Source: Prorocentrum cordatum
Taxonomy: Eukaryota; Sar; Dinophyceae; Prorocentrales; Prorocentraceae
Length of the DNA: 64,000 nt
Direction: 5' to 3'
NCBI GenBank assembly: GCA_963575745.1
Contig: CAUYUJ010016482.1
Location: forward strand, 82,368-146,367
Shown here: positions 30,285-41,655 of the stretch, one piece after another
Numbering within the stretch: position 1 is the stretch's first letter
Layout: each line of letters starts with the position of its first letter
The notes under the pieces: model-generated
The model's database searches: none
What the model saw: the letters and a program-made list of their open reading frames with translations, nothing else
What the model was told of the DNA's origin: nothing
Made by a program: the position numbers and the translations under genes

Positions 30285-30610
30285 TTCTGCATTGGAGGCG
30301 AAAACCCGCCCCTAAGGATCCCTGGGGGGGCGTCAGAAACATTCAGCAGCCCGTCTAGCCAGCCGCCGGCTGGACCAGTCTGCTGAAGGGGGGGGGGGTC
30401 GGGCTGCTGGGGGGGTGATCCCCCCGCCTAAGGATCCTTGGGGGAAGGGGGGGGTACAGAAATATCCTCAGCAGCCCGTCCAGCTAGCCGCCAGCTGGAC
30501 CAGCCTGCTGAGGGGTGGATCCTTATGGGGGGTTCAGAAACACCCTCAGCAGCCCGTCCAGCCAGCCGCTGGCTGGACCACTCTGCTGAGGGAGGGGGAC
30601 AGGCTGCTGT
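30285..30610. repeat. CAGCAGCCCGTCCAGCCAGC tandem repeat
   Basis: At least three units with CAGAAACA-YYCTCAGCAGCC, CCAGCCGCCGGCTGG (an inverted repeat) and CTGCTGAGGGG. Spacing is irregular (about 75-130 bp) because of variable G-runs. Confidence 0.88.
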
Positions 30611-30916
30611 GGGAGGGGGGTCTGCTGTTCGAGGCCGGCAGGACCGAGATTGGCAGTTTTTCTAGCTCTCTGGAGCGCTTCTCGTCGCCACGGCGGAGCG
30701 TAACCCGGACAACCGGTGCTCTTTGAACCCCTCAAAAGGTCGGAGGAGTATCAACGGGCAGGCGCCGCAGGGAAATGGCGGAGTGAGGGAAGGGAAAGGA
30801 TGGAGGAGCGTAGCCGAGGAAGGAGAAGGATGATACAGGACAGAATGATGATGCATTTTGGGTGCAAACTGGTTCTGATAGCTGGAACTTGTATCATAAC
30901 CGTCTTCGAGTTTAGA

Positions 30917-31260
30917 TGGGCCGTCTTGGGACCATTTTCGGCTATCTCTGAAACTTCCTGAGGGTCGCAGATTCGGTTTTGACCCTCCCCTGAGGATTAC
31001 CAGGAAGGGGTCAACATCACCTCTGCGAACACGTAGTTGCGAGCTGATTTACAGCGTTCGTCTTCGCGTTCGATCTTGTATGGTGTAATACGACGTATCA
31101 AGCATGTGTTTGGCCGTGTTGAGACTTGATTGTGCCGTGTTGAAACAATTCCCGGCCGTCTCTGAGCCCTCTTGAGGGCGCAGAATGCTGTTTTGACCCC
31201 CCGCCCCAAAGGATTCGTAAGAGGGGTTCAAGCTGCACTTGCGAGCGCGATCCTGATACA
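30917..31260. repeat. Tandem duplication, period about 205 bp
   Basis: 30950-31055 (CCTGAGGGTCGCAGA, GTTTTGACCC, AGGGGTCAACATCACC, TGCGAACACG) and 31160-31260 (CTTGAGGGCGCAGA, GTTTTGACCC, AGGGGTTCAAGC, TGCGAGCGCG) are diverged direct copies. Confidence 0.8.
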
Positions 31261-31339
31261 ACATCCATCCACCCTGTGGTGTATAGGTATAGTTGTGTAA
31301 AACCCACACCATCCCACAACAACGTGTAATGTATCAAAC

Positions 31340-31560
31340 CTTCGCAATTCCATAGAATGGTGTAATAATGTCATGGTGTAACGCGTACACCATTCGCATT
31401 ACGGTGTACTGATGTAGTGGTGTGAAGCTTGCACCATTCAGGACAGTAATATAATTATGTAATGGTGTAGCGCGTACACCAGTGTGTAACATGTTACACA
31501 CATGAAATTGTGTAACGCTTTCACCGATTCCCCCAATTGTGCAATGGTGCTGCGGTGCAG
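31340..31560. repeat. GGTGTAATGG-type minisatellite, minus orientation
   Basis: Reverse-complement counterpart of 29925-30230, with GCGTACACCA and GGTGTAA phrases alternating. Confidence 0.85.
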
Positions 31561-31769
31561 GTTTCAGTTATCAGATCCAGAGCGTCCCCTACGCTGATCC
31601 CCCCTACGTCGGCCCATGTTGGCCTCGTGCTAAGGCCCTCCAGATGGGCTTGCGCCGGCCTCGCGGATTGTGCTCAGACAGGCGAGGCGCTCAAAGAAAG
31701 GAGGGGTGATAGGACAAAGTTGGTAATCAGAAGATCTGGTTACCAGGTTTTCTTGTGTGGCTGGGCATT

Positions 31770-32210
31770 CGTTGCAGGCTACGCGCCTTTGCCGGGCTAC
31801 GCGTAAATTTGATGCTATGCACATTTGCTGGGCTGCGCGCCCATGTGCAAGCTACGCGCCCATTTGCAGTCTACGCGCCTTTGCTGGGCTACTCGCCCAT
31901 TTGTAGGCTAAGCGCTTTTGCTGGGATGCGCTCCTTTGCTGGGCTACGCGCCCATGTGCAGGCTACGCGCCTTTGGATGGGCTGCGCGCCCATGAACTGG
32001 CTACGCGCCTTTGCACGGGATGCGCGCCCATTTGCAGGCTACGCGCCCTCTTGCAGGCTGCACGCCTATGCTGGGCTGCGCGCCTTGGCAACGTGCGTCG
32101 CTGGCCGCAGGCAGGAGAAGATTTGAGAGGAACATTTGGTTACCCGTTGCAGCCTACGCGCCTTCGGCCAGGATGCTCGCCCAATTGCAGGCTGCGCGGC
32201 TTTGCCGGGC
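31770..32210. repeat. GGCTACGCGCCTTTGC minisatellite
   Basis: Around 17 degenerate copies of a 22-27-bp unit (GGCTACGCGCCCATTTGCA), interrupted at 32090-32145. Open frames across it are repeat artefacts. Confidence 0.93.
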
Positions 32211-32924
32211 GGGTCACGGAGTGGTTCCAACGGAGGGCCCCGGTGCCCAGGAGCTGTTCCCCCCAGGGCCCGCGTCGTGTCTTCCGGGCGCTGGAGCCTC
32301 CCGCATCCCCTTGGAAAAGCAGGGCAACTTCTGCAGGCCGCGTCGAAGTCGTCTGGGGGTGCTCCCTGGGGGCAGTTTTCATCCTGGGTCCGCTTCTGAC
32401 GGTCTTGGGGTCCGAAAGCGGCCCTGGGAGGCCAAGAATGGGGAGAAACCTGAGGCGACGAAAACGAAGGCCGACGACGACGATGACGACGGCGGCGACG
32501 CCCGTAGCCACGCGTGTGCGCGGTGAGGCCCAGGCCTCGAGCTAAACGCTGTCCTGGCGATTTCGTGGGCCGTTTTCGTTTTGGTCTCGCTTCGCAGCAG
32601 AGGCAGGACGAAGACAGAACGACTGAAACACTGTTTAGATCAGGAGGAGGAGGAGGAGGAGGAGGAGGAGGAGGAGGAGGAGGAGGAGGAGGAGGAGGAG
32701 GAGGAATCTGGGCCTCGCGAGGGGTGCTCGCGAGACCGTGAGGGCCTGCTTGGAACTCCTTGGGACGCCCTGGGCCAGGGGCCCTCCGGCCGCCCGGCCA
32801 GGCCGCCGCGGGCCGTGGCGCCTTCGCCCTGCCGGGCCTCGCCCGCTGCGAGGCGCGGGCCGCCCGCCGTTCTCGGGAGGGGGGGCGGGGGTCGAGCAGT
32901 GGCGGAGCGTCTTGGTTCCACCTA
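32211..32924. other. GC-rich stretch with a (GGA)n run at 32641-32705
   Basis: About 65 bp of perfect GGA triplets. The rest has no supported gene. The phrase CACGCGTGTGCGCGGTGAGG near 32508 parallels one at 27959. Confidence 0.6.
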
Positions 32925-33113
32925 CGGTAGGGTCGTGTCGTGTCGACCAGCGGCGACCCCAGCGCGGGCGTTCAAGGTTGAACGTCGCCGGCGGCCCAGA
33001 ATCGATCGATGTTGAACGATCGGACGTTGCGGCAGCGGCCGATCGTTCAAGGTTGAACGATACAGCGCGGTGTCGGGAACCAACGCCGGGGTCGGCACGA
33101 CACGAACCCGCCG
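32925..33113. mobile_element. 189-bp TA-flanked inverted-repeat element, copy 2
   Basis: Same length as copy 1 (189 bp) and alignable throughout. Left end CGGTAGGGTCGTGTCGTGTC; right end in reverse complement CGGCGGGTTCGTGTCGTGCC. Flanked by TA at 32923-32924 and 33114-33115. It carries the internal GATCGTTCAA-GG-TTGAACGAT hairpin at 33041-33061. Confidence 0.93.
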
Positions 33114-33115
33114 TA

Positions 33116-33690
33116 CTGTTCTAGCAGCAAGTACGACGAGCAGCGAGCCGCTATCAGCCAGCGCGAGCATGATGAGCCATCGCATTGCCTCATCCAGAGC
33201 TGAATTGAGCCCTCCTTCACGGCAAGTAGGATCAACGACGAAAACGAGTGCGATGCCTACGCACCAAGCATCGCCAGCTTCACCCGCTAAGTACGACCCG
33301 TCCGTTGGCATCTGCTTCAAGCGAGGAGCTCAGGCGACGCCTGTTAACGAGTTTTCCTGTTCGCCCATTTGCGGTACCTTGGGACTGTTCGTGAATTGCG
33401 GCCGATTGTTCTTCGCCCGAAGCTCACCCGCGCCGAAGCTTAGTCGATCCAGCTCAACATCCGCAGCGGCGAGGGCACCAAGACCTCGGACTGAGGCGTT
33501 CGGTTCAGCGGCGGCAAGCAACGAGGGCGAACTGGCGCCCCCAGCAGGGCTCCCCCCCCAGGGTCTGGGAGTTCCGGGTTCGCATCGGGCGAGGAGGGGT
33601 GGGGGAAGCAGCTGGGGCGCTGACCCCGCGACGCGCAGGGCCTCCCAGGTGCAGACTCGAGTCTCGGGGAGCTTCTCACGCTGCGTTTCA
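33116..33690. other. Open but unassigned sequence
   Basis: One + strand frame stays open from 33070 to 34056, but its start lies inside the 189-bp element and its composition is Ser/Arg/Ala-rich. No domain seen. Confidence 0.35.
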
Positions 33691-34139
33691 AGATGCTGCT
33701 CGACAACATTCAGGAGATCAGATCGATGGAGGGCGAAATCTTGGACGCGTTCATTCTTCCCACGAGCTGCAAATTCGCGCTTGCGATGCAGGAGGAGCAG
33801 GAGGCGTTCGCAGAAGTGTCGAGCAGGAGAAGGAGGCGTTCGCAGAAGTGCTTGCGTTGCAGGAGGAGCAGGAGCAGGAGTGTCGAACCCAGAACGAGAG
33901 CAACCTCGACCTGCAGCGTCTCGGCTCTCAACGCGCGGTGATATCCGGAGATGTTTGGCGCGACCGCCGAAAGGCTGGCGGTGGGGGGCCAGAACGTCAA
34001 GAAACTCAATGGTGACTTCAACGAGTGCGAGATGCCGGAGGACGCGGAGCAGCTAGTCAAGATTCGCCGGCTCGCGGAAGCAGGCGCGCAGGGCGGAGTG
34101 AAGCTGGTCGTGGCTATCCAGAACTCTGGAGAACGCTGA
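33690..34139 (+). pseudogene. Frameshifted coding-like remnant, coiled-coil protein
   Basis: I do not recognise this protein. Three pieces in frames 3, 2 and 3 read on from each other as one balanced, non-repetitive sequence. The first is MLLDNIQEIRSMEGEI with a QEEQEAFAEV stretch (33693-33825). The second is EVLALQEEQEQECRTQNESN onward (33835-33945). The third is MFGATAERLAVGGQNVKKLN onward to the stop at 34137-34139. The first shift coincides with a 32-bp tandem duplication of GAGGCGTTCGCAGAAGTG (33804 and 33836); 32 is not a multiple of three. The Glu/Gln-rich middle suggests a coiled coil. A gene with introns at these points is the alternative. Confidence 0.4.
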
Positions 34140-34299
34140 CGCTGCCCCCTCGGCGGACTTTGCCAGATCGGCGCGAGGCTCCTTCGCGGCAGCGCGCTGC
34201 CGGGGTGCGCGGGGGGTGGGGGGTGGGGGGCTGCAGGAGTGGGCCGAGTGGCTCGAAGGACGACCTCAGTGACGCGAGAGTGACTCACTCCAGTCGTGT
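34140..34299. other. Short unassigned spacer
   Basis: Contains a G-rich run GCGGGGGGTGGGGGGTGGGG at about 34209. No other feature. Confidence 0.4.
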
Positions 34300-34680
34300 G
34301 CAGCTACGCGACAGACTACGCAAGTCCTGCGATCGTCTACTTGCTCTTCGTTTGGTATGCGTGCTCTTTCGCGACAGTCCTCCCTGCGCGTTTCCTGAGA
34401 TAGTCTACTGGCTTCTCTTTCGGTATGTGTGCGCGTGCTCCTGCGCGACAGCTTACGTGATTCCTGAGAGATGCTGCGTGTCTTTTTGGTACGTGTGCTC
34501 CTGCGCGACGCCCTACATAATTCCTGAACCCGTGAAATTGATGATGACTTTGTACATGAACTCCAACGCGACGGCCTCTGTGATCCCTGAGATAGTTGAT
34601 ATGTCTTTCTAGTACGTGTGCTTCGACGAGACAGTCTATTCGACTCCTGAGATAGTCCATGCGGTTTTCTGGCTCATCTT
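34300..34680. repeat. About 65-75-bp tandem repeat
   Basis: Five or six diverged copies, each with GGTAYGTGTGCTC, then GCGACAG and ATTCCTGAGATAGT. Units start near 34345, 34418, 34486, 34548 and 34607. Confidence 0.85.
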
Positions 34681-34734
34681 AGAGGCTTCGCCTCGCCGCA
34701 GTGTTGCGTTGATCAGGCCCCGAGCCCATGGTGA

Positions 34735-35238
34735 GTGAGTACGAATGGCACTTCTGCGTCGGCGCGCCCAGTCGAACGCGCGCACTGCGGTGCCCGGCCT
34801 CCTTTTGGCATGTGCGCGTGCGCGGAGTGCACCGCGGCGCATGCCGATTCCCGAGCGGACAGAGGGCTTTGGTGCTGTAGCTCCGAGCCCCCACCCCTGG
34901 AGCCCCGACTCTTGAAACCGTCCGGCGGCGTTATTGGCTTTACCGTCGTCGCCGCTATCATCGCCAGCACCATGGCTACTATTATCATTGTTGTCGCTGG
35001 TGTCGGCGTCATAATTGTATCGCGCCCGCCCGTGTCACCGACCCGCGCTGAAGTGCCCGCGCCAGCGCGGTCTTTGGGGCGCGGTGGGGAGTTCCCATCG
35101 GCAAACGCCATCGCCGCCGCATGTGTAGTGCCAAACCAGCTGGCCGCCCTGCGCGCGAGTTTGCGCGCGCCAGCGCGACGCTGGCCAGGGCCAAGCAGGC
35201 GCCGCAATCGCGGCCACATGGATTTGCCAAGCAAGTGA
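34735..35238 (+). CDS. Unsupported ORF with one hydrophobic segment
   Basis: A 167-codon frame with a 25-residue hydrophobic stretch (GFTVVAAIIASTMATIIIVV onward, about residues 67-93) that could span a membrane. The remainder is Arg/Ala/Pro-rich. No family recognised. The coding status is doubtful because the minus strand is equally open. Confidence 0.15.
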   Translation: MSTNGTSASARPVERAHCGARPPFGMCACAECTAAHADSRADRGLWCCSSEPPPLEPRLLKPSGGVIGFTVVAAIIASTMATIIIVVAGVGVIIVSRPPVSPTRAEVPAPARSLGRGGEFPSANAIAAACVVPNQLAALRASLRAPARRWPGPSRRRNRGHMDLPSK

Positions 35239-35304
35239 CGGGTGGGTGGGTGGGATGTTTGCGCGAGCAGTGGAATCGCCATTTCATGAATTAGCACAGG
35301 TTAT

Positions 35305-35600
35305 TGGAATTGCGTACCTGTAACCACATAGCTTGCATCACATAACTCACGCCACATAGAGCGCACAACATATATTTCACCGCCCTACTTTCACTGCATC
35401 CTGTGCGCAGCTCGTACCACATGTATTGCACCACGCAGCTTTCATTGCGGACCTGACACCACGTATACTGTACCACATATTTGGTGCCACGCAGCTTACG
35501 TTTCACAACCCACTTCACACATGTAAAATTACATAGCTTACACATCCACATTGCAACATCTCACTGTTTGGGGACCGCGTTGGCAGACAGTTTGATGAAG
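35305..35600. repeat. CACATA/GCATTACATA-type minisatellite and module E, copy 2
   Basis: Phrases such as TTGCATCACATAAC, ACCACATGTATTGCACCACG and ACCACGTATACTGTACCACA. It passes into CTGTTTGGGGACCGCGTTGG at 35562, as the related minisatellite at 28384 does into its module E. Confidence 0.8.
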
Positions 35601-36003
35601 CTGATCTCATCACTTGATATCTCTTCGAGCCCTGCTGGCCCGGGGAAAGGCGGGAAAGGCGCTCCAGGCTCTTGGTGGGTGCTGCTCTCCTGGCGGTGTG
35701 GGCTCGTGCTCGTCGGCAGGGGTTCGCGGCTCCAGGCTCGCCCTTCTACTGGCAGGGCTTTCTCTATGGAGGGGTTGCTTCTCCTTTTCCTCCTCCTCTT
35801 TTTTCTCCTTATCTTTTTTGTTCTCCTCCTCCTCTTTTTTGTTTTCGTCGTTCTCGTCGTCCTTCTCCTCCTCGTCCTTTTCTCCGGCAGCTGCTTTTCG
35901 TCGAAAGAGCCTTCGCGGCGATCCCGGATCGTCCCGAGCGGCCGCCGGAGGCCCGAGTTGTGGCCCGAAGACCACTGGGGTGCAGCATGGCGGGCTCAGG
36001 CAT
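35601..36003. other. Pyrimidine-rich stretch, no supported gene
   Basis: CTCCTCCTTTT-type tract at about 35780-35885. The later phrase CCGCCGGAGGCCCGAGTT belongs to module E. Confidence 0.5.
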
Positions 36004-36150
36004 GATGGGCCTGTTTTCCACCACTACCACCGTAGGTTGGAGGGGGAGGGGGTCTTCTTCTTCTTCCTTCCATCTCGTCCTCCTCCTCCGCGTCCACCAC
36101 CTCATTCCCCCCTCCAACTTATGGTGGTGGTGGTGGAAAACAGGCCCATC
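36004..36150. mobile_element. Foldback element (family H)
   Basis: The left arm GATGGGCCTGTTTTCCACCA, with GTAGGTTGGAGGGGGAGGG, pairs almost perfectly with the right arm. That arm, read in reverse complement, is GATGGGCCTGTTTTCCACCA, then ATAAGTTGGAGGGGGG. The arms are about 47 bp; the loop (about 36051-36102) is CTTCTTC-rich. No coding capacity. Confidence 0.88.
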
Positions 36151-36178
36151 ACAGACAAGCCGCTGGGCGCGAGAGAGG

Positions 36179-36245
36179 GATATATGTATATAGAGAGAGA
36201 GGGATAGAGAGAGAGAGAGAGAGAAAGAGACGGAGACAGAGAAAG
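36179..36245. repeat. (GA)n tract
   Basis: GAGAGA runs with ATA and AAA interruptions. Confidence 0.93.
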
Positions 36246-36949
36246 GTTGGTGACGGATTAGCCCTGAAGTGGGCGTGGTCTCGAGCTGCAAAGATGAGGG
36301 GGGAGGATGATGTCTGAAAGCGAGCCCAGGTCAGATGTCGCGACGTCTCTGCTCTGCTCCAGTATCTGCAGAAGCCCCAGGGTGCAGTTGAGGCGCGTGT
36401 CTCTCTCTCTCTCTCTGTTTGCGTCCTTGTCGCTGCCGCTGGCCCGCTATCGTTGACATGGCTGCTGTTGCGCGTGCCGCCACAGTCTGCGCTGTTGGCG
36501 CCGCAATCACTTGCAGCGATCGTTCGTGGCGCTGCTTTCGCTGTTGCCGCTTCTGCTCGCAGCCGATGCTCGGCCTGCAGTCCGAGTCAGCAGCGCATAG
36601 CGCATGCATATCCAAATATTCTGCCAGTGGTGTATGCATTCTTGTGGGGTCGGAGGCTTCATTATCTAATCGCTTCCCTCCTTGCGTTGGCACGTGCTCC
36701 ATAATTGCAGGCACGTCCCTGTGCGCTCGCGGGGGCCGAGAAGGAGGAAGAGAAACAGGAGGAGCAGGAGCAGGAGGAGGAGGATGAGAAACAATGATAC
36801 GAACTTATATCACATAATAGTAACATAATTAAGCCATAAGAATAACAATCACACAATGCATACTACAAGTGCTACTCATACTAGTATTACAAACAATATT
36901 ACCCCAGTGCGACCCTATCTAGAAGTTGGAGCCCATAGGAAAGCAGCAT
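36246..36949. other. Stretch without a supported gene
   Basis: A short (TC)n at 36400-36417 and a GGAG-rich run at 36745-36785. Becomes AT-rich after 36790. No domain recognised. Confidence 0.4.
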
Positions 36950-36954
36950 TAGTT

Positions 36955-37285
36955 GTTATGATATGCTATGCTATGCTATACCATGCTATGCTGCGCTATG
37001 CTATGCTATGCTACGCTATGCTGCGCCATGCCATGCTATGCTATGCTATGCTATGCTGTGCTATGCTATGCGATGCTAAACTATGCTATGTCATGCTGCG
37101 CTGTGCTATGCTGCTATGCATGCTATGATATGCCATGCTAAGCTACGCTATGCTATGCTATGCTAGGCTATGCTATGTCATGCTATGCTAGGGTATGCTA
37201 TGCTGCGCTATGCTATGCTATGCTATGCTTGGCTATGCTATGCTATGTTATGCTAATGCAGCGCTGCGCTATGCTAAGCTAAGCT
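36955..37285. repeat. (CTATG)n pentanucleotide satellite
   Basis: About 65 copies of CTATG with CTGCG, CCATG and CTAGG variants, ending in AAGCT repeats. Confidence 0.97.
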
Positions 37286-37288
37286 AAG

Positions 37289-37505
37289 CTAACCCTCTAG
37301 GCAGAGCCTAGGTAGGGAATTACACCAATGCTAAGCTAAGCTAAACTAAGCTAATATGATATAAGCAACGCTAAACTAAGGGGACGTAACTTGGGAAACC
37401 GCGGGGCGGATACTGGGGGAACCGCCCGGGGCGCTTTCCACTGCCCGGCCCCTTTAAGCCCAGAGAGTAAGAACCCTTCTAGGCAGAGCCTAGGTAGGGA
37501 AAAAG
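37289..37505. repeat. Direct repeat of a CTAGGC-AGA-GCCTAG hairpin unit
   Basis: CTAGGCAGAGCCTAGGTAGG occurs at about 37298 and 37479, each following AACCCTYCT. The unit is itself an inverted repeat with an AGA loop. Confidence 0.88.
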
Positions 37506-37681
37506 CAGGAAGGAGACGACGACCGATAATAATAACACTTATACGAATCATATTAGTAATACTGATAGCACGAATCAGACTAGTAGAACAATACGATCAC
37601 GAATGCGCATAAGACAAATAATACAATAATAATAATGAGTGTATTGGTACAAGTGAGACTAAGACGAATCAGAGAAAACAA

Positions 37682-37704
37682 TAAGGCGAATACCATTCGC
37701 CTTA
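37682..37704. repeat. Perfect 23-bp hairpin
   Basis: TAAGGCGAAT-ACC-ATTCGCCTTA, two 10-bp arms with a 3-bp loop. Confidence 0.9.
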
Positions 37705-38169
37705 CAGTTTGGGATATGCCTCTCGAAATCCGAAGGCATCAAGGGGGGGAAATCGGCCAGTGGGGCCCAGACCACGCCAGTAGGGATAGGGATCGGTTAA
37801 ACCATGCTCAACGATCATGGGACTCGTCGACTGGGCCGAAACGGGTGTTCTGCACGGGCTGGCCCGGCCATCCCCCTCGACTCCTCACCCGGGCCCCCTG
37901 CAGCGGCAGAGACTCTCCCCCTCGGCACGGGCTCCCCCGACTCGGCAAGGCTGCTGGTGGTGCGACCGGGCCGATGGCACACCCCCCGGTGGCTCCCCCT
38001 TCGGGAGGCCCAAGTGATACGCGCGCTGCCTCGCAGGGGTTCGGGGCTCCGGAGGGACACTCGTCTGAGCGCGGGCGGGCCCGTGATGTACCCCATGGTG
38101 GTGGCTTCCTCTCGGGAGGCTCGTGCGCGGTGCCTGCTACACTCGGTGAGCACCGTGACTGTGGACGAA
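37705..38169. other. Stretch without a supported gene
   Basis: GC-rich and open in several frames, no domain recognised. Confidence 0.35.
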
Positions 38170-38430
38170 TTTGAGTACGAGTGAGTCTGAGTATGGGTGC
38201 CTGAGGGTAGGCAGGTTTTATGGCGAAGGGTTTTTGAGTATGAGTGAGTCTGGGTATGGGTGAGTCTGAGTGTGAGCCAGTTTGATCTTGTGCGAGTCTC
38301 AGTCAAGGAGGATGCGAGAAATTGAGGGAAGGGGAGGCGGGAGTGTGAGGGTGATTCTGAGGGAGGCGGAGTATGAGTGAGTATGGGCATGGGTGAGTCT
38401 GAGAGTCCGAGTATTGCAAGGAGGAGGCGG
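38170..38430. repeat. GAGTCTGAGTATGGGTGA minisatellite
   Basis: Degenerate units of 12-18 bp combining GAGTATGAGT, GAGTCTG and GGTATGGGTGA. Less regular toward 38430. Confidence 0.85.
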
Positions 38431-39894
38431 AAGTGTTGCGGAAGAAGGTGGCGGAGGCCTCTCAGGAAAAATCATAGTCTCGTGAATCGAATATGAGGGG
38501 TCAGTGGTATGGAATGACCAGAATGATAGAAGATCTCTCGAGGACCAAAGTCTTGACCGCTTGAAGCTGAAGAGAGAGAACAAACGACGACCAGTGTGTA
38601 CCCCCCCCACACACAGAGACACACACACACACGCACAGGAGGTTATTGCACCCCCGACGCGCAAGCACAGGGCATCGACCGTAGGGCACCGGTCACAGGG
38701 CACCAATACGAAGGCGGCGACCAGGAGATCACCACACCCGGTGGAAGCGGAAGCCATGAAGCCTCTCCGAAGACGAGGAGGCGGGGCCCACCGCGGAGGA
38801 GGAGGAAGAGGCCGGGCCCGTCCTCCTCTAATCTGTTTGGCTTTATCCTCGTGGTAGACCTGGACGTCTTCCACCTGCTTCTGATTCTTATACTCACTCT
38901 TAAGCTTCCGGGCGGCCATCATCAGGCGACACAATGAGAGCGCCAACCATAGGGCACCCGCCACAGGCAGGGCGTCGACCGGAACGTCACGACGACCGAG
39001 GTAATCGGAACCTGGGAATTTCTTGGGCGGCGGGCGGAATGGAATGGATGTAAGACACGCGCCTTCAAAGAAGCAGGAGTGCTTCCAAGAAGCCTCCCCC
39101 CCTCCCCCTACCCCCTCTCCTCGCTGCCAACCTTTCTATGGGCAGCGGCTATGGAGCACCAACCCCAGGCGCCAACCACAATGCACCAGAGGTGGTGACC
39201 AGGGGCACAGCAGCAGCCCAAGCGTGAATGTGCTCTGGAGCCGCAGGGGCGGCGACCAGAACATTCGCGGAATGCGAACCAGGTCGGAATCACCTGCGTG
39301 CAAGCATTGATTGGAGAAGTGTGCGAGTACCGGGTTCAATCACGAATTCTTGGTTTATGATGTTCCAATCTACTTTAGCCGTGATCACCAAAGAGAATTT
39401 ACAGCACCGAGAAAGTATTGAAACTTGAGGGCTTTCACGTGTCTGGCCCTGGGAGACGATACTCGTTCGACACCGTTTCGATACTTTCCTGGGTGCTCGA
39501 ACGTATTTACGGGATGTGGTCCTTGAGTGCGATGGGGGCAACATAATTTTTGGTGAAGTCTTGGCGTTAACGATCCTGGTGCGGAAATCTGGTTGGGGGG
39601 AGCATGTTCAGAGGGGGTGAGTTTTGATTGTCATCGCGTGCGCGAGGGGGGGTGGCAGCAGCGGCAGACTGAAGGAATCCATCATGTCATGTGGTAGATT
39701 ATTAAAGCGCGCTTTAAAATATTGACAATGTTTTTATTTGCTACGTGCCACCAGAAATCCCAAACTTGCAGGACGCACGCCCGCCCCTTGAATCCCACCA
39801 CCCACTACCACCACCACCACCACCACCACCACCAGCAGCACATACACTTCCCTTTTGGTGTCGCGGCAGCGACGCGGCGGAGGCAGCTCGGGCA
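38431..39894. other. Mixed non-coding stretch with one family-G arm
   Basis: 39066-39118 (GCGCCTTCAAAGAAGC, then CTTCCAAGAAGCC and CCCCCCTCCCCCTACC) is a solitary right arm of foldback family G; no left arm was found nearby. A CAC-triplet run lies at about 39795-39835. A minus-strand segment at about 38810-38930 reads MMAARKLKSEYKNQK with similar charged residues after it, but has no recognisable family. Confidence 0.5.
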
Positions 39895-41655
39895 AACACA
39901 CACACACACACACAAACGCACAAACACACAAACACACAAACACACAAACAGACAAACACACAAACACACATAGAAACACACAGACACACAAACACACAAG
40001 CACACACAAACACACACAAACAGACACAAACACACAAACATACAAACACACAAACACACAAACATACACAAACGCACAAACATATAAACACACAACCACA
40101 CAAAGACACAAACACACAGCCACACAAACACACAAACACACAAACTCAGAAACACAAACACAGACCCACAAAAACACACAAACACACAGGCACACAAACA
40201 CACAAACACAACAAAATGCACAACCACACAAACACACAAACACTGAAACACACAAACACACAGACACACAAACACACAAACAAACACAAGTACACAACCA
40301 CACAAACACACAACCACACGAACACACAAATACACAACCACACAAACACACAAGCACACAAGCACACACAAACACACAAGCACACAAACACACAAACACT
40401 CAAACACACAACCGCACAACCACACAAACACACAAACACACAAACACACAAGCACACAAACACACAAACACACAAACACACAAACACACAAACACACAAA
40501 CACACACATACACAAACACACAAGCACACACAAACACACAAACACACAAACACACAAACACAACCACAAACCTATAAACACACAGCCACACAGCCACACA
40601 AACACACAAACACACAAACACACACAAACAAACACCCAATCGCACAAACAAACATACACACAAACACACAACCACACAACCACACAACCACAAAACCACA
40701 CAACTGCACAAACACGCAAGCACACACACAAACACACAACCACCATACAAACACACAACCACACAACCACGCAACCACGCAAACACACAAACACGCAAAC
40801 ACGCAAAGACACACAAACACACACACGCACACACAAGCATACAAACACACAAACACGCAAACATGCAACCACACAAACACACAAACACACAAACACACAA
40901 ACACGCACGCACACAAACACACAGCCACACAACCACACGACCACACAACCACACAACCACACAAACACACAACCCACAAAAACACAAAACCACACACAAC
41001 CACACAACCACACACATACACACAAACACACACACACACAAACACACACACATACACACACAAGCACACACAAACACACAAGCACACAAACACACAAACA
41101 CACACACGCACAAACAACGACACACAAACACAAGTGCACAAACACACACACAAACACACACACAACCACACAAACACGCAAACACACACGCACAAACACA
41201 CAAACACACAAACACACAAGCGCACAAACACACAAACGCACAAACGCACACACACAAACACGCAAACACACAAACACACAAACTTACACACACAAACACA
41301 TAAACACACACACAAACACACAAACACACAAACACACACACACATACAAACACACAATACACATAAACACACAAACACAAACACACAGACACACAAACAC
41401 AAACATACACAAACACACAAAACACACAAACACACACAAACACACAAACACACACGCAAACAGACAACACACACAAACACACAAACACACAAACACACAA
41501 ACACACACACGCACACACCTTCATACAAACATACAAACACACAAACACACAAACACACAAACACACAAACCTACAAGCACACAAACACACAAACACACAA
41601 ACACACACGCACACACGCACACACGCACACGCACACACCTTCATACACACACACA
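39895..41655. repeat. CACAAA/ACACAA-type satellite
   Basis: About 1.75 kb of CACAAACA units, mostly an 8-bp period, with CACACG and CACAAC variants. Open Cys/Val and Thr/His frames across it are artefacts. Confidence 0.98.

Noticed and set aside
38299-38964. Minus-strand frame beginning near MMAARKLKSEYKNQK
   Set aside because: A short charged stretch looks protein-like, but the frame soon becomes Pro/Arg-rich and no family is recognised.
39298-39345. Possible tRNA gene
   Set aside because: GGGTTCAATCAC resembles a T-loop box but no matching acceptor, D or anticodon arms can be drawn.
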